Positions 8,187-17,133 of a stretch of 64,000 nt of DNA are shown piece by piece. Below the pieces are notes generated by a model, which did not search any database, had not been told where the DNA came from, and worked only from the letters and a program-made list of their open reading frames with translations. Numbering within the stretch: position 1 is the stretch's first letter; the number at the start of each line of letters is the position of its first letter. Source of the DNA: Bryobacter aggregatus MPL3 (GTDB taxonomy: Bacteria > Acidobacteriota > Terriglobia > Bryobacterales > Bryobacteraceae); assembly GCF_000702445.1 (NCBI RefSeq), contig NZ_JNIF01000004.1:744001-808000 (forward strand). The letters are read 5' to 3'. A program made the translations under genes and the position numbers.

Positions 8187-10634
8187 ATGCCAAGCAAGCT
8201 GCGTGAATATGCCTCGAAGCGCAATTTTAAGAAGACGGCCGAGCCGAAGCCGGGCCGCGTCGCCAAGAAGCGTGTGCTCCAGCCAGGAGAAGAATCGAAG
8301 TTCTTCATTCAGCGGCATGATGCGAGCCATCTGCACTACGACTTCCGTCTCCTGATCGATGGCACGCTGAAGAGCTGGGCGATTCCCAGGGGTCCGACTC
8401 TCGATCCTGCCGTCAAGCGTCTGGCGGTGGAAGTGGAAGACCATCCTCTGAGTTATGGGGACTTTGAAGGCACCATTCCAGAAGGGGAGTATGGCGGCGG
8501 GAGCGTCATGCTGTGGGATCGCGGCACCTTCGAGCTGCTTGGGGAACTTGATGCTCTTGCCCAATTGGAGAAGGGAGATTTGAAGTTTCGGATGCACGGC
8601 GAGAAGCTCAAAGGGGAGTTCGCTTTGGTGCGCACTCGCATGAGCGCCAAGAAGCCGCAATGGTTGTTGATCAAAAAGAAAGATGCGGAAGCGGCCAGTG
8701 GGTGGGATATCGAGAAGTACGCGGTTAGCGTCCGGTCGAGCCGGAAGCAGGAGGAGATCGCGCAAGGGAAGTCTGTCGGCGGAGGCTTGGGCCGCCGCGC
8801 TATGCCGACGTTTGAGAAGCCGATGTTGGCGACGCTCAGCGCAGAGCTTCCGGCTGAGACCGGCTGGGCCTATGAAGTGAAGTGGGATGGCGTCCGCGTC
8901 TTATGTGCCATCGATGGCGAGGAGGTGATCCTCACCTCACGGAATGGACTCTCCTACAGCGCTCAGTTTCCGGAGCTGCAAGTATTGTCGCAGTGCTTTG
9001 CCGGCCATCAGGTTGTGGTCGATGGCGAGATTGTCGCGCTGGACTTAGCGGGGAAACCTAGCTTCCAGGCACTACAGCCTCGGATTGGGTTGCGAGGGGC
9101 CAGAATGGGAACCTTGCCCAAGCTCCTCTTCGGCACCACAGATCCAGTGCATCTCTTCCTGTTTGATCTGTTGTTTCTCGACGGAAAGGATCTGCGGAAT
9201 CGGCCTTTTGTAGAGCGCAAAGCGGCGCTCACCAAGATCTTTCATCCCGAGTTGACCGTTCATCTCTCCGAGCACTTTGTGACGGGGCGTGAGGAGATTC
9301 TGCGAGCGGCTCGCGAGAATGGGCTGGAAGGGGTGATTGCCAAGAAGCTCGACAGTCCCTACCAAGAGGGACGCTCACGCGATTGGCTCAAGGTGAAGTT
9401 TCATCTCCGCCAGGAATTTGCGATCTGCGGGTGGATTGAGGGAAAGCGGAAGATTGGCTCATTGGTGCTGGGAGTGCGGGAAGGGAAGGAGTGGGTTTGG
9501 TGCGGCAATGTCGGCGCTGGATTCTCCGAAGCTACCATTGGGCCGGTGCTCGAGCAGTTGGAACGTGCGGAACTGAAGCAGAGTGTCTTTAAGGCTTCCG
9601 ATCTCCCAAGTGGCGCGCATTGGGTGCGTCCCGAACTGGTTGCCGAAGTGGAGTTCGCACAATGGACGGAGGAGGGGAAGCTTCGCTCGCCAGTCTTTCT
9701 CGGGATCCGGCCGGATCGAAGACCGGCCGATTGCAGAAGGGAGAAGCCTATCCTGTCTGCGAAGCGCGCCCGGGGCGATCTGAAACTCACGCACCTTGAG
9801 AAGATCTACTTTCCTGAGGATGGCATCACGAAGGGACAACTCCTCGACTACTATGATGCCGTGTCCGAGTATCTCTTGCCCTACCTGAAGGACAGGCCCC
9901 TCTCTCTCCGGCGCTATCCCAACGGGATTCACGGGCAGAGCTTCTTCCAGAAGAATCTGCCGGAGAATACGCCCAGTTGGCTGGAGACGGTTGTAATTGA
10001 TAACAAGGACAGCGCTCGCGAGATCCGTTATGCGGTTGCGCAAGACCGGGACTCGCTGTTGTATCTGGTCAACCTGGGTTGTATCGATCACAATCCGTGG
10101 ATGAGCCGGATTCAGAAACTCGATGAGCCGGACTTCCTCTTGATCGACTTGGACCCATACGAATCAGACTTTCCCCAAGTGGTCGAGGCTGCTCTCTGTA
10201 TCCGGTTGATGCTGGACGAACTGAAGTTGAAATCGTGGGTGAAGACCAGCGGCGGACACGGGATGCACGTCGTGGTGCCCTTGTTGCCGGGACACAGCTA
10301 TCCAGACGTCAGTGAATTTACCGGATTGCTTGCCGGGCAAGCTGTCGAGCGCTGGCCCACAATCTTTACCACCGAGCGCACGCTCAAGAAACGTCCCAAG
10401 CGGCATGTCTATTTCGATCATGTCCAGGTGGGCCGGGGGAAGACAATTGCTGCACCGTATTCCGTTCGGCCCTATCCGGGTGCTCCTGTGGGAACGCCGC
10501 TTGCCTGGGACGAGGTGAGAAAATCCCTCAAACCCAGTAACTTCCACATGGGGAATATTCTCAAGCGGCTCGGAAAAATCGGTGATCTCTATCACGGGGT
10601 TCTGGGACGAGGCCAGAGACTGCCGCTCCTTTAA
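8187..10634 (+). CDS. ligD: Multifunctional ATP-dependent DNA ligase D
   Basis: The 815-residue enzyme seals and processes ends held by Ku. Its domains are in the order phosphoesterase, ligase, polymerase, as in Pseudomonas LigD. The phosphoesterase part has RHDASHLHYDFRL with its metal-binding histidines. The ligase part has the nucleotidyl lysine in YEVKWDGVR (Lys232) and EGVIAKKLDSPY. The polymerase/primase part has LIDLDPYE and SGGHGMHVVVPL. An upstream in-frame ATG at 8154 exists, but MPSKLREYASKRNF at 8187 is the usual family start. Its stop codon overlaps the stop of the convergent aldolase gene. All three domains appear complete. Confidence 0.97.
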   Translation: MPSKLREYASKRNFKKTAEPKPGRVAKKRVLQPGEESKFFIQRHDASHLHYDFRLLIDGTLKSWAIPRGPTLDPAVKRLAVEVEDHPLSYGDFEGTIPEGEYGGGSVMLWDRGTFELLGELDALAQLEKGDLKFRMHGEKLKGEFALVRTRMSAKKPQWLLIKKKDAEAASGWDIEKYAVSVRSSRKQEEIAQGKSVGGGLGRRAMPTFEKPMLATLSAELPAETGWAYEVKWDGVRVLCAIDGEEVILTSRNGLSYSAQFPELQVLSQCFAGHQVVVDGEIVALDLAGKPSFQALQPRIGLRGARMGTLPKLLFGTTDPVHLFLFDLLFLDGKDLRNRPFVERKAALTKIFHPELTVHLSEHFVTGREEILRAARENGLEGVIAKKLDSPYQEGRSRDWLKVKFHLRQEFAICGWIEGKRKIGSLVLGVREGKEWVWCGNVGAGFSEATIGPVLEQLERAELKQSVFKASDLPSGAHWVRPELVAEVEFAQWTEEGKLRSPVFLGIRPDRRPADCRREKPILSAKRARGDLKLTHLEKIYFPEDGITKGQLLDYYDAVSEYLLPYLKDRPLSLRRYPNGIHGQSFFQKNLPENTPSWLETVVIDNKDSAREIRYAVAQDRDSLLYLVNLGCIDHNPWMSRIQKLDEPDFLLIDLDPYESDFPQVVEAALCIRLMLDELKLKSWVKTSGGHGMHVVVPLLPGHSYPDVSEFTGLLAGQAVERWPTIFTTERTLKKRPKRHVYFDHVQVGRGKTIAAPYSVRPYPGAPVGTPLAWDEVRKSLKPSNFHMGNILKRLGKIGDLYHGVLGRGQRLPLL

Positions 10635-11479
10635 TGCTTCTCAGAGCCTTCCATCTGGGCGACGCCCCGCTTGGACTCGCTCAAGGGAGAATCACCAAGA
10701 CTCAGCTTGGCGCCGGTCTTGATCAAGGAGGTTTCGCTTGGTCCCTGATAGAACGCGTATCCCTTGCGGGTGGACTTCCAGGCGAGCGGACCAGCAACCT
10801 TCTTGCCCGCCTTCAGCGTGGCCTCGCGAATGGTGTCCACCATTGCTTCGTACTTTGCATCCCCCTGTTTGAGGCCAGAGAAACTGCTGAGATCGGAGCT
10901 GGCCACAAAGACAACATCGACGCCTGGAATCGAGGCGATCTCTGTCGCGATTTTGACGCCGGCGGGCGATTCAATCATCGCGACGATCATAAGATTTTGA
11001 TTGGCGATGGCGCGATAGTCGTCGCCCCACAGTGCGCCATACTGTCCGCCGCCCTGGCTACGCTTGCCGATTGGCGGATAGTTGGCAAACTTGATGGCAT
11101 TTTTGACCTTCTCCACGTCTTCTACCATCGGAATGATGATGCCCACTGCGCCAATGTCCATCGCCTTCTGGATATCGCCTTCGGTCGCGTCGGGGACGCG
11201 GATGAACGGCATGGCCGGCGCTCCCTTGCAGGCCATGATCATGTGGGCGACATCCTGATAGGTCATGGGGCTGTGCTGCATTTCAATCCAAAGGAAGTCG
11301 TACCCGGAGTGCGCCATCGCGCAATAGGTATCGGGATCGGGAATCTGGACGGTGCCACCGACCACTTGTTTCCCGGCGGCGAGCTTCGACTTTACGGTGT
11401 TGAAGATGCGGCCAGGCTGCTGGGCGGGGGCAAGAGCGATGCTTCCAAGTACGAGGAGAAGGCTGAGGGAGCGTGTCAT
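10631..11479 (-). CDS. HpcH/HpaI aldolase/citrate lyase family protein with signal peptide
   Basis: The 282-residue product begins with a clear Sec signal (MTRSLSLLLVLGSIALAPAQ). The mature part is an HpcH/HpaI-type TIM barrel: DFLWIEMQHSPMT, MPFIRVPDA, AVGIIIPMVEDVEKVKNA and MIVAMIESPAGV, with the glutamate and aspartate positions that bind a divalent metal in class II pyruvate aldolases. Cytosolic members cleave hydroxy-ketoacids to pyruvate and an aldehyde. Export is unusual for this fold and the substrate is not evident. The open frame extends upstream of the chosen ATG, but that extension has no signal or domain. It is convergent with ligD. Confidence 0.88.
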   Translation of the reverse strand: MTRSLSLLLVLGSIALAPAQQPGRIFNTVKSKLAAGKQVVGGTVQIPDPDTYCAMAHSGYDFLWIEMQHSPMTYQDVAHMIMACKGAPAMPFIRVPDATEGDIQKAMDIGAVGIIIPMVEDVEKVKNAIKFANYPPIGKRSQGGGQYGALWGDDYRAIANQNLMIVAMIESPAGVKIATEIASIPGVDVVFVASSDLSSFSGLKQGDAKYEAMVDTIREATLKAGKKVAGPLAWKSTRKGYAFYQGPSETSLIKTGAKLSLGDSPLSESKRGVAQMEGSEKH

Positions 11480-11540
11480 CGCAGGCGATCTTATCAGTTT
11501 CTGGAACAGAGTGTGCTCCACGCACTCTAATGCCTGACAC

Positions 11541-11687
11541 ATGCCTACCAAGTTAAAAACACAAGAGAGCCCGCTCGTGGAAGTTGCCGCTGCGGTCGTG
11601 ACGAAGAAAAAGCGTTTGCCTCGCCTGGAGAAGAAACGCAACCAGAAATCAGCGGCAGCCCGGGCCGCAAAGGCAGGAACTGCGTAG
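11541..11687 (+). CDS. Possible small basic protein, 48 residues
   Basis: An ATG-initiated frame between two minus-strand genes encodes MPTKLKTQESPLVEVAAAVV followed by a Lys/Arg/Ala-rich tail (TKKKRLPRLEKKRNQKSA and so on). The composition resembles a small nucleic-acid-binding protein. It has no recognised domain and no strong ribosome site. It fills the space between the aldolase and the OMP-like gene without overlapping either. It could be spurious. Confidence 0.35.
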   Translation: MPTKLKTQESPLVEVAAAVVTKKKRLPRLEKKRNQKSAAARAAKAGTA

Positions 11688-11689
11688 CC

Positions 11690-12085
11690 TTATCGTTTGA
11701 CGAGACCGCGGAAGCTGACTAGAAACTCCAGTTGATTTGGAGATCTCCCTTCCTTCGTCCATCTTGTATAGCGGAACATCGGTTCGGCAATGAGCCGGGA
11801 ATACTGGAGCTTCAGTCCTGCGCCCACCGTCGCACCGAAATGCGAATTTGTGTCTGGTGCTCCACGGAACACGCGCCGACTGGGATCTGGGCCAACGACA
11901 AATCGCGAAGCGGTGTTGGATTCCGGAATTATGAAGGGGTTGGAGGTGGGGATTGCCATGGCGCGGTTGCCCGAGGGAGAGCCGGTAAGGCAATTCGCTC
12001 CGGTCGTGATTCCGGCAGAGATCTGTTGCGCTGCTAGGGTCGATGAGAATAAGAGGGGTAGGAAACCGAAATAGCAGAAACGCAT
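11690..12085 (-). CDS. Short outer-membrane beta-barrel-like protein with signal peptide
   Basis: The 131-residue product has a signal peptide (MRFCYFGFLPLLFSSTLAAQ). The mature part has alternating strands near the C-terminus (HFGATVGAGLKLQYSRL, EPMFRYTRW, NQLEFLVSF), which fits an outer-membrane barrel or the end of one. It is shorter than usual eight-strand barrels, so it may be a degenerate or shortened family member. No function can be assigned. It is divergent from the oxidoreductase gene with 66 bp between starts. Confidence 0.6.
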   Translation of the reverse strand: MRFCYFGFLPLLFSSTLAAQQISAGITTGANCLTGSPSGNRAMAIPTSNPFIIPESNTASRFVVGPDPSRRVFRGAPDTNSHFGATVGAGLKLQYSRLIAEPMFRYTRWTKEGRSPNQLEFLVSFRGLVKR

Positions 12086-12151
12086 GATCTTCCTGACCCT
12101 ACCATGAGGACTGGCCGCCACGGTCCTGGCAACCTCGATTAAGATAGTCGA

Positions 12152-13393
12152 GTGAATCGACGTCTCTTTTTAGCTTCCACCGGCGCTGCGCTCGCCGCTC
12201 CCAACGATCGAATCAACATGGGTTTCATCGGACTCGGGGGGATGGGCACCAGCCGTCTGAATGGCTTTCTCAAGCATCCTGATGTGAACGTGGTCGCTGT
12301 TTGCGATCTCGATACGCTTCGCCTTGAAAAGGCCGCTGCTGTGGTCCGGACGGCGCGTGGCTCGGCTCCCGACACCGTGAAGGAGTTCCGGCGGCTCCTG
12401 GACCGCAAAGATATTGATGCTGTCTGTATTGCCACTCCCGATCATTGGCATGCCCTCCCCACCGTGCAGGCGTGCCAGGCCGGGAAAGATGTGTTTGTGG
12501 AGAAGCCACTCAGTTTCTCGATTGGCGAGGGCCGCGCCATGGTGAAGGCTGCGCGCAAATACAATCGCGTCACCCAGATGGGCAATCACATCCACAATGA
12601 CCTGCCGAACTATCGCCGTGTCGTGGAACTGGTGCGTTCCGGGTTGATCGGCAAAGTTGAGCATGTGAACATCTGGAGAACATCCGAGACTAAGGGTCTT
12701 GGAACTCCTCCTGACTCGCAAGCTCCTGCGACCTTAGACTATGAGACCTGGCTCGGCCCCGCGCCCAAGCGTCCTTATAATCCAAACCGTTCCCATTTCA
12801 ACTATCGCTACTTCTGGGATTATTCTGGCGGCATGTTTATCGACTTCTGGTGCCACATCACCGACGTTGCTTATTGGGCGCTGGATCTCCAGGCTCCCAA
12901 GAGCGTAGTGGCCACGGGACGCCGCGAACTCACCGATGACAATGGCGAAACGCCCAACCACATGGACCTGATCTATGAGTATCCGGGGCTCAATCTCACC
13001 TGGTCGCTCAGTCCTTTCGCGCCTGCGGGCTTTGAGAACCGCGGAATTGGTTGTGTGTTCCAAGGCAGCGCCGGCAGTCTCTTTGTCGATTACGGCTCGC
13101 ATGAACTGTATGTCAAAGGGAAGCAGGTGACAGACTTCAAGCGTCCGGAGCCGAGCATTCCCGATTCTCCCGGGCACTTGCGCGAGTTTCTCGATTCGAC
13201 GAAATCCCGCAAGCTGACCACCTGCGATGTTGATTACGGACATCGATTGACCAAGGCTGGCCTGCTGGGAAATATCGCCTACCGGACAGGCCGCCGCATT
13301 GTCTGGGATGATGCGAACGAAACAATTGTCGGCGACTCCAAAGCGAACCAGATGGTGACGCGGCATTACCGCAAACCCTGGAAGCTCAGCTAG
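12152..13393 (+). CDS. Gfo/Idh/MocA family oxidoreductase with Tat-type leader
   Basis: The 413-residue protein begins at a GTG with MNRRLFLAS, a short twin-arginine leader typical of exported members in Acidobacteria and Planctomycetes. The NAD(P)-binding Rossmann domain follows (NMGFIGLGGMGTSRL, VVAVCDLD), then the family signature CIATPDHWH and KDVFVEKPLS, which carries the conserved EKP lysine. The C-terminal alpha/beta domain contains the H-I-T-D motif typical of the family (GGMFIDFWCHITDVAYW). Members oxidise or rearrange sugars and inositols. The cofactor sits in the protein, which explains Tat export. A strong terminator follows. Confidence 0.92.
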   Translation: MNRRLFLASTGAALAAPNDRINMGFIGLGGMGTSRLNGFLKHPDVNVVAVCDLDTLRLEKAAAVVRTARGSAPDTVKEFRRLLDRKDIDAVCIATPDHWHALPTVQACQAGKDVFVEKPLSFSIGEGRAMVKAARKYNRVTQMGNHIHNDLPNYRRVVELVRSGLIGKVEHVNIWRTSETKGLGTPPDSQAPATLDYETWLGPAPKRPYNPNRSHFNYRYFWDYSGGMFIDFWCHITDVAYWALDLQAPKSVVATGRRELTDDNGETPNHMDLIYEYPGLNLTWSLSPFAPAGFENRGIGCVFQGSAGSLFVDYGSHELYVKGKQVTDFKRPEPSIPDSPGHLREFLDSTKSRKLTTCDVDYGHRLTKAGLLGNIAYRTGRRIVWDDANETIVGDSKANQMVTRHYRKPWKLS

Positions 13394-13419
13394 AACCGAC
13401 TGGATTGCGAAATCAAAAG

Positions 13420-13449
13420 ACCGGAGCCCATGAGGCCTCCGGTTTTTTT
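13420..13449 (+). terminator. Rho-independent terminator after the oxidoreductase gene
   Basis: A 7-bp stem ACCGGAG/CTCCGGT with a 10-nt loop is followed by a run of T. It lies 27 bp after the stop. Confidence 0.85.
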
Positions 13450-13525
13450 CTTTTACAGTGCTGTGACAGAAAGGACATTCAGTTGAAATCGGAAATTCAT
13501 ACTGGTGTGGTCTTCTGAGTTCGTA

Positions 13526-13554
13526 GCAGCCGAAAGACTTTGTTGTGCGGCTGC
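13526..13554 (+). promoter_or_regulatory. 5' leader hairpin of the TonB receptor gene
   Basis: GCAGCCG (13526-13532) pairs perfectly with CGGCTGC (13548-13554) across a 15-nt loop. The stem ends 6 nt before the GGAGG ribosome site (13561-13565), so it could affect translation start. Confidence 0.35.
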
Positions 13555-13569
13555 AGATTCGGAGGATTT

Positions 13570-16500
13570 GTGCGCACGTTTGCGAGATTGCTGTTGATGG
13601 TGCTAGCCATGATGAGTGTGGCCCTGGCACAGAATAATGGTCGCTTTACTGGAACGGTGGTCGACGTTTCCGGAGGCTTGATTCCGGGTGCGACGGTGAA
13701 GGTTCGGAATGAGAAAAACGGAGCCGAGCGGAGCGCCACCACGAATGAAAAAGGGCTCTTTTTTATTACTAATTTGAGCTCATCCAGTTATATTGTGACT
13801 GCGAGCAGTCCCGGCATGGCCGAAACCGTCTATAAAGACGTCAACCTCACCCTCGACCAGGAACGCACGCTGAATATTGTCATGAAGCCGGTCTCGGTTT
13901 CGACGGAAGTCACTGTTTCCGGTGGGGAACTGGCCGTGATCGACACGAGTTCCGCGACGGTCGGCGCGAATGTCAACGCACGTGAAGTGGCTGAGATGCC
14001 AATCAACGGCCGTCAGATCTCACAACTTTATCTGTTGGCTCCTGGTGCGCAGACGGCGGGTGGTGGCACCTATGACAACATCCGTTTCTCAGGCCGCGCG
14101 AACCAGCAAAATGCCGTTCGCTTCGATGGTGTCGAGGCGTCTTCGATCGTAGATGCTTCGCCAGGCAATCTGAATGGCCAGACCTCTTCGAGCTTCCGCT
14201 TGCAGGCAAGCCTCGAGACGGTGCAGGAGTTCCGGGTGGAGTCCAGTAACTATCCGGCTGAGTATGGCACCGGCACCGGCGGACAGATCAGTATCATCAC
14301 CAAGTCGGGTGGCAACCAGCTCCATGGCAGCGTTTTTGAATACCTCCGTAACGATGCCTTGGACGCGCGGAACTTCTTCGATGGCACGGATAAGTCTCCT
14401 CTGCGCCTGAACCAGTTTGGCGCCTCGCTCGGTGGCGCGATCCTCAAGGACAAGCTCTTTGCTTTCGGTCACTATGAAGGGCTTCGCCAGCGCGCGGGCT
14501 TTCCGCTTGTCGGGCAGACTCCTAGCCTGGCGGTGCGCAATCTTCCGGTCTGTGGCGCGAGCGTCACCGGGCGCTGCGTCGATGCAGCGATTAAGCCTCT
14601 CTTTGGCGCCTTTCCGATCGGCAATCGCGGCCCCACTTCCAATCCGGATTTCGATCTTGCGCAGTTGGACGGACGAGCGGTTGTCAACGAAAATTCAGGC
14701 AGCTTGCGCCTCGACTATCGCCAGAGCGACAAGAACTCCTTCTATGTCCGCTGGTTCCGCGATGACGGTACCTCTACTTCTCCCTTTGACGTCTCTGGCA
14801 GCGCCTTCGAGCAGAAGGCCGTGGCCCAGAATGGTGTGCTCCAATGGCAGCGGATCATTTCGCCCAACCTCATCAATGAGGCGAAGATCGGATACAACGG
14901 CCCCAAGACCCGTACCAACGGCGTTGCGCCCACGGTGCCTGGAGTTGACCTCTCTGGCGTCACACTGAACATTACCGGCGCTACGGTGCTGGTTGGGATC
15001 GGTGGTCAGGGCGCGAGTGCGGGTGTCTCCATTCCCAGCGGACAGGTTCGCGCCAATAGCTCGACGAATGGCCGTGGCCAGCCTTATACGAATTACTCTC
15101 TCAGCTATGTCGATAGCCTGAGCTGGATCAAGGGTTCCCACAATATCAAGATGGGCGGCGAGTTCCGCCAGGTCCGGATGTACACCGACCGTCTGGGCGG
15201 CGTGAGTTATGCCTTCAGTAATCTCAACGCGTTTCTTGCGAATACACCAACCATCAGCATCAACGGCGATCTCAGCGCACCGAGTCCGTTCAACAATGGC
15301 GCGACCGGCAACCGCCTGGCTAAGACCGAGATGTTCAGCACCTACATTCAGGACGAATACAAGATGCGTCCGAACCTGACGATCAACTACGGCCTGCGCT
15401 ACGAATACTACACGCCCATGCGGGAGGATCGGAATCTGGTGGTGCTCTACAACATCGTCACCGGCAAGCTGGATGCTCCTGGCAGCCGGCCCTTCTATGA
15501 GACCTCGAAGCTTGGCTTTGGCCCTCGTCTCGGCATCAGTTGGTCGCCTACTGCGCTGCAGGGGAAAACGGTCTTCCGTGTCGGCGGTGGTTATTATTAT
15601 GGTCCCGGTCAGGGCGAGGATCTCATTCAGCCGATCGAGAGCGATCGCGTGAGCACCACGGCCAGCGGAAAGTATCCGATCGACGCACTGAGTGTCATCA
15701 AGAACTTCAACGTCAATACTGCGACCGGCATCGGGGTTCGCGCTTATGCCCCCGGCTATCGCATTCCGGAGAAGGTTCTTTCTTATACCGCTTCGATGCA
15801 GCATGCTCTGCCGGGCGGCGTCATTCTCCAATTGGCTTATGTCGGAAGCCAGGGGCGCAATCTGTTCCTGCGCAGCATCGCGAACAAGGTGACCGGCTTT
15901 ACGATGAATCCGACGACCGGTGTGGCTAGCGCCGTCCGGCAGTTCGGTTCGCAGTTTGGGGAAATCGACTATAAGACGACTGGTGGCACCGATCATTACG
16001 ATTCGCTTCAGACCTCCGTCAACCGGCGCTATTCCCATGGCTTCACGCTGGGCGCGCAGTGGACTTACGGTCATAGCATCGGCAACACGGGCGGTTCCAA
16101 TGAAGCGAACACTGCTTCCAACAACTACAGCTTTGCCGCAGATCGCGGGAATAACGCCTTCGACGTACGGCATAGCATGAACATCTCGGCGATGTATGAA
16201 CTGCCTTTTGGCAAAGGACGCCGTTATGCTTCGAGCTTGGGCCGCACGGCTGACCTGATTGCGGGTGGCTGGCAGTTGGGCGGCATCGTGAATGCGCGCA
16301 CAGGGCTCCCGCTCGACATTCGCATCACGCGCCCCGATATTGTTTATCGGGACACTCGGAACAACACGATTGTGAACTCTCCGATTGTTCTTGGAGATGG
16401 CACGATTGCGACTGTGCCGGTGATCAACGTGCCCGGTGGCGGTAACTCACGTGACGTTCGCTTTCCGGATGTCGTTGCCGGTGTGAACCCTTTCCTGACG

Positions 16501-16884
16501 GGCGGCGACAAGCGGATGATGATCAATCCGGCAGCGTTCACCACTCCGGCTCCTGGTACCTTCGGGAACCTTGGTCGAGGGGCGCTGCATGGTCCTGGAC
16601 TTTCGCAGTTTGACTTGACGCTGCACAAGAAGTTCACGATTACAGAGCGCATCAACACCGAGTTCCGCTTTGAGGCCTATAACCTGTTCAACCGGGCCAA
16701 TTTTGCCAATCCGGTGGTGCGTCTCAACAACGTACTCGGAACTGGAACCAATCAGTTGCAACCGGGCCAGGCGTATAACGCGACAACCGGCGGTAGCTTT
16801 GGAAGCGCTCTCCAGACTGTAGAGTCTGCTGTTGGGCTGGGCGCGCAGCGTCAGATCCAGTTGTCTTTACGGCTGAGCTTCTAA
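13570..16884 (+). CDS. TonB-dependent receptor, Oar-like, with N-terminal carboxypeptidase-regulatory-like domain
   Basis: The 1104-residue outer-membrane protein starts at a GTG four nt after a perfect GGAGG. It has a signal peptide (RTFARLLLMVLAMMSVALAQ), a beta-sandwich domain of the CarboxypepD_reg type (GRFTGTVVDVSGGLIPGATV), a plug (MPINGRQISQLYLL, FRVESSNYPAEYGTGTGGQI) and a large barrel ending in the strand QRQIQLSLRLSF with a terminal phenylalanine. Such receptors are very numerous in Solibacter-type acidobacteria and probably import polymer fragments, using TonB energy. No partner SusD-like gene is adjacent. The ligand is unknown. The gene is flanked by terminators on both sides, so it is monocistronic. 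Confidence 0.95.
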   Translation: MRTFARLLLMVLAMMSVALAQNNGRFTGTVVDVSGGLIPGATVKVRNEKNGAERSATTNEKGLFFITNLSSSSYIVTASSPGMAETVYKDVNLTLDQERTLNIVMKPVSVSTEVTVSGGELAVIDTSSATVGANVNAREVAEMPINGRQISQLYLLAPGAQTAGGGTYDNIRFSGRANQQNAVRFDGVEASSIVDASPGNLNGQTSSSFRLQASLETVQEFRVESSNYPAEYGTGTGGQISIITKSGGNQLHGSVFEYLRNDALDARNFFDGTDKSPLRLNQFGASLGGAILKDKLFAFGHYEGLRQRAGFPLVGQTPSLAVRNLPVCGASVTGRCVDAAIKPLFGAFPIGNRGPTSNPDFDLAQLDGRAVVNENSGSLRLDYRQSDKNSFYVRWFRDDGTSTSPFDVSGSAFEQKAVAQNGVLQWQRIISPNLINEAKIGYNGPKTRTNGVAPTVPGVDLSGVTLNITGATVLVGIGGQGASAGVSIPSGQVRANSSTNGRGQPYTNYSLSYVDSLSWIKGSHNIKMGGEFRQVRMYTDRLGGVSYAFSNLNAFLANTPTISINGDLSAPSPFNNGATGNRLAKTEMFSTYIQDEYKMRPNLTINYGLRYEYYTPMREDRNLVVLYNIVTGKLDAPGSRPFYETSKLGFGPRLGISWSPTALQGKTVFRVGGGYYYGPGQGEDLIQPIESDRVSTTASGKYPIDALSVIKNFNVNTATGIGVRAYAPGYRIPEKVLSYTASMQHALPGGVILQLAYVGSQGRNLFLRSIANKVTGFTMNPTTGVASAVRQFGSQFGEIDYKTTGGTDHYDSLQTSVNRRYSHGFTLGAQWTYGHSIGNTGGSNEANTASNNYSFAADRGNNAFDVRHSMNISAMYELPFGKGRRYASSLGRTADLIAGGWQLGGIVNARTGLPLDIRITRPDIVYRDTRNNTIVNSPIVLGDGTIATVPVINVPGGGNSRDVRFPDVVAGVNPFLTGGDKRMMINPAAFTTPAPGTFGNLGRGALHGPGLSQFDLTLHKKFTITERINTEFRFEAYNLFNRANFANPVVRLNNVLGTGTNQLQPGQAYNATTGGSFGSALQTVESAVGLGAQRQIQLSLRLSF

Positions 16885-16910
16885 GCGGAAACGCTCTCGA
16901 TTCCTAACTT

Positions 16911-16947
16911 CCAAAGGGCTGCCCGCAAGGCGGCCCTTTGGTGTTTT
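16911..16947 (+). terminator. Rho-independent terminator after the TonB receptor gene
   Basis: A perfect 9-bp outer stem CCAAAGGGC/GCCCTTTGG is extended by about four inner pairs around a short CGCAA loop, followed by GTGTTTT. Confidence 0.85.
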
Positions 16948-17133
16948 GACCCGCATCTTTGCGCGCAGGGTCATGATTCGTCGGGAGCCTCGTTGCAATG
17001 GACATCCAGGCTGTTACAGGGGCATTTGGGCCCCACAATACCCAAGAGACCTGAGTGATGAAATGTGGCCTGGCGTTGTGTTCGGGATGGCCTACGAGGC
17101 GGACACGGTAGCGATCTGCAGACGTGGAGTCCG

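Noticed and set aside
14695-16173. A 492-codon open frame opposite the TonB receptor
   Set aside because: It is the antisense shadow of a clear receptor gene. It has no signal, domain or plausible composition.
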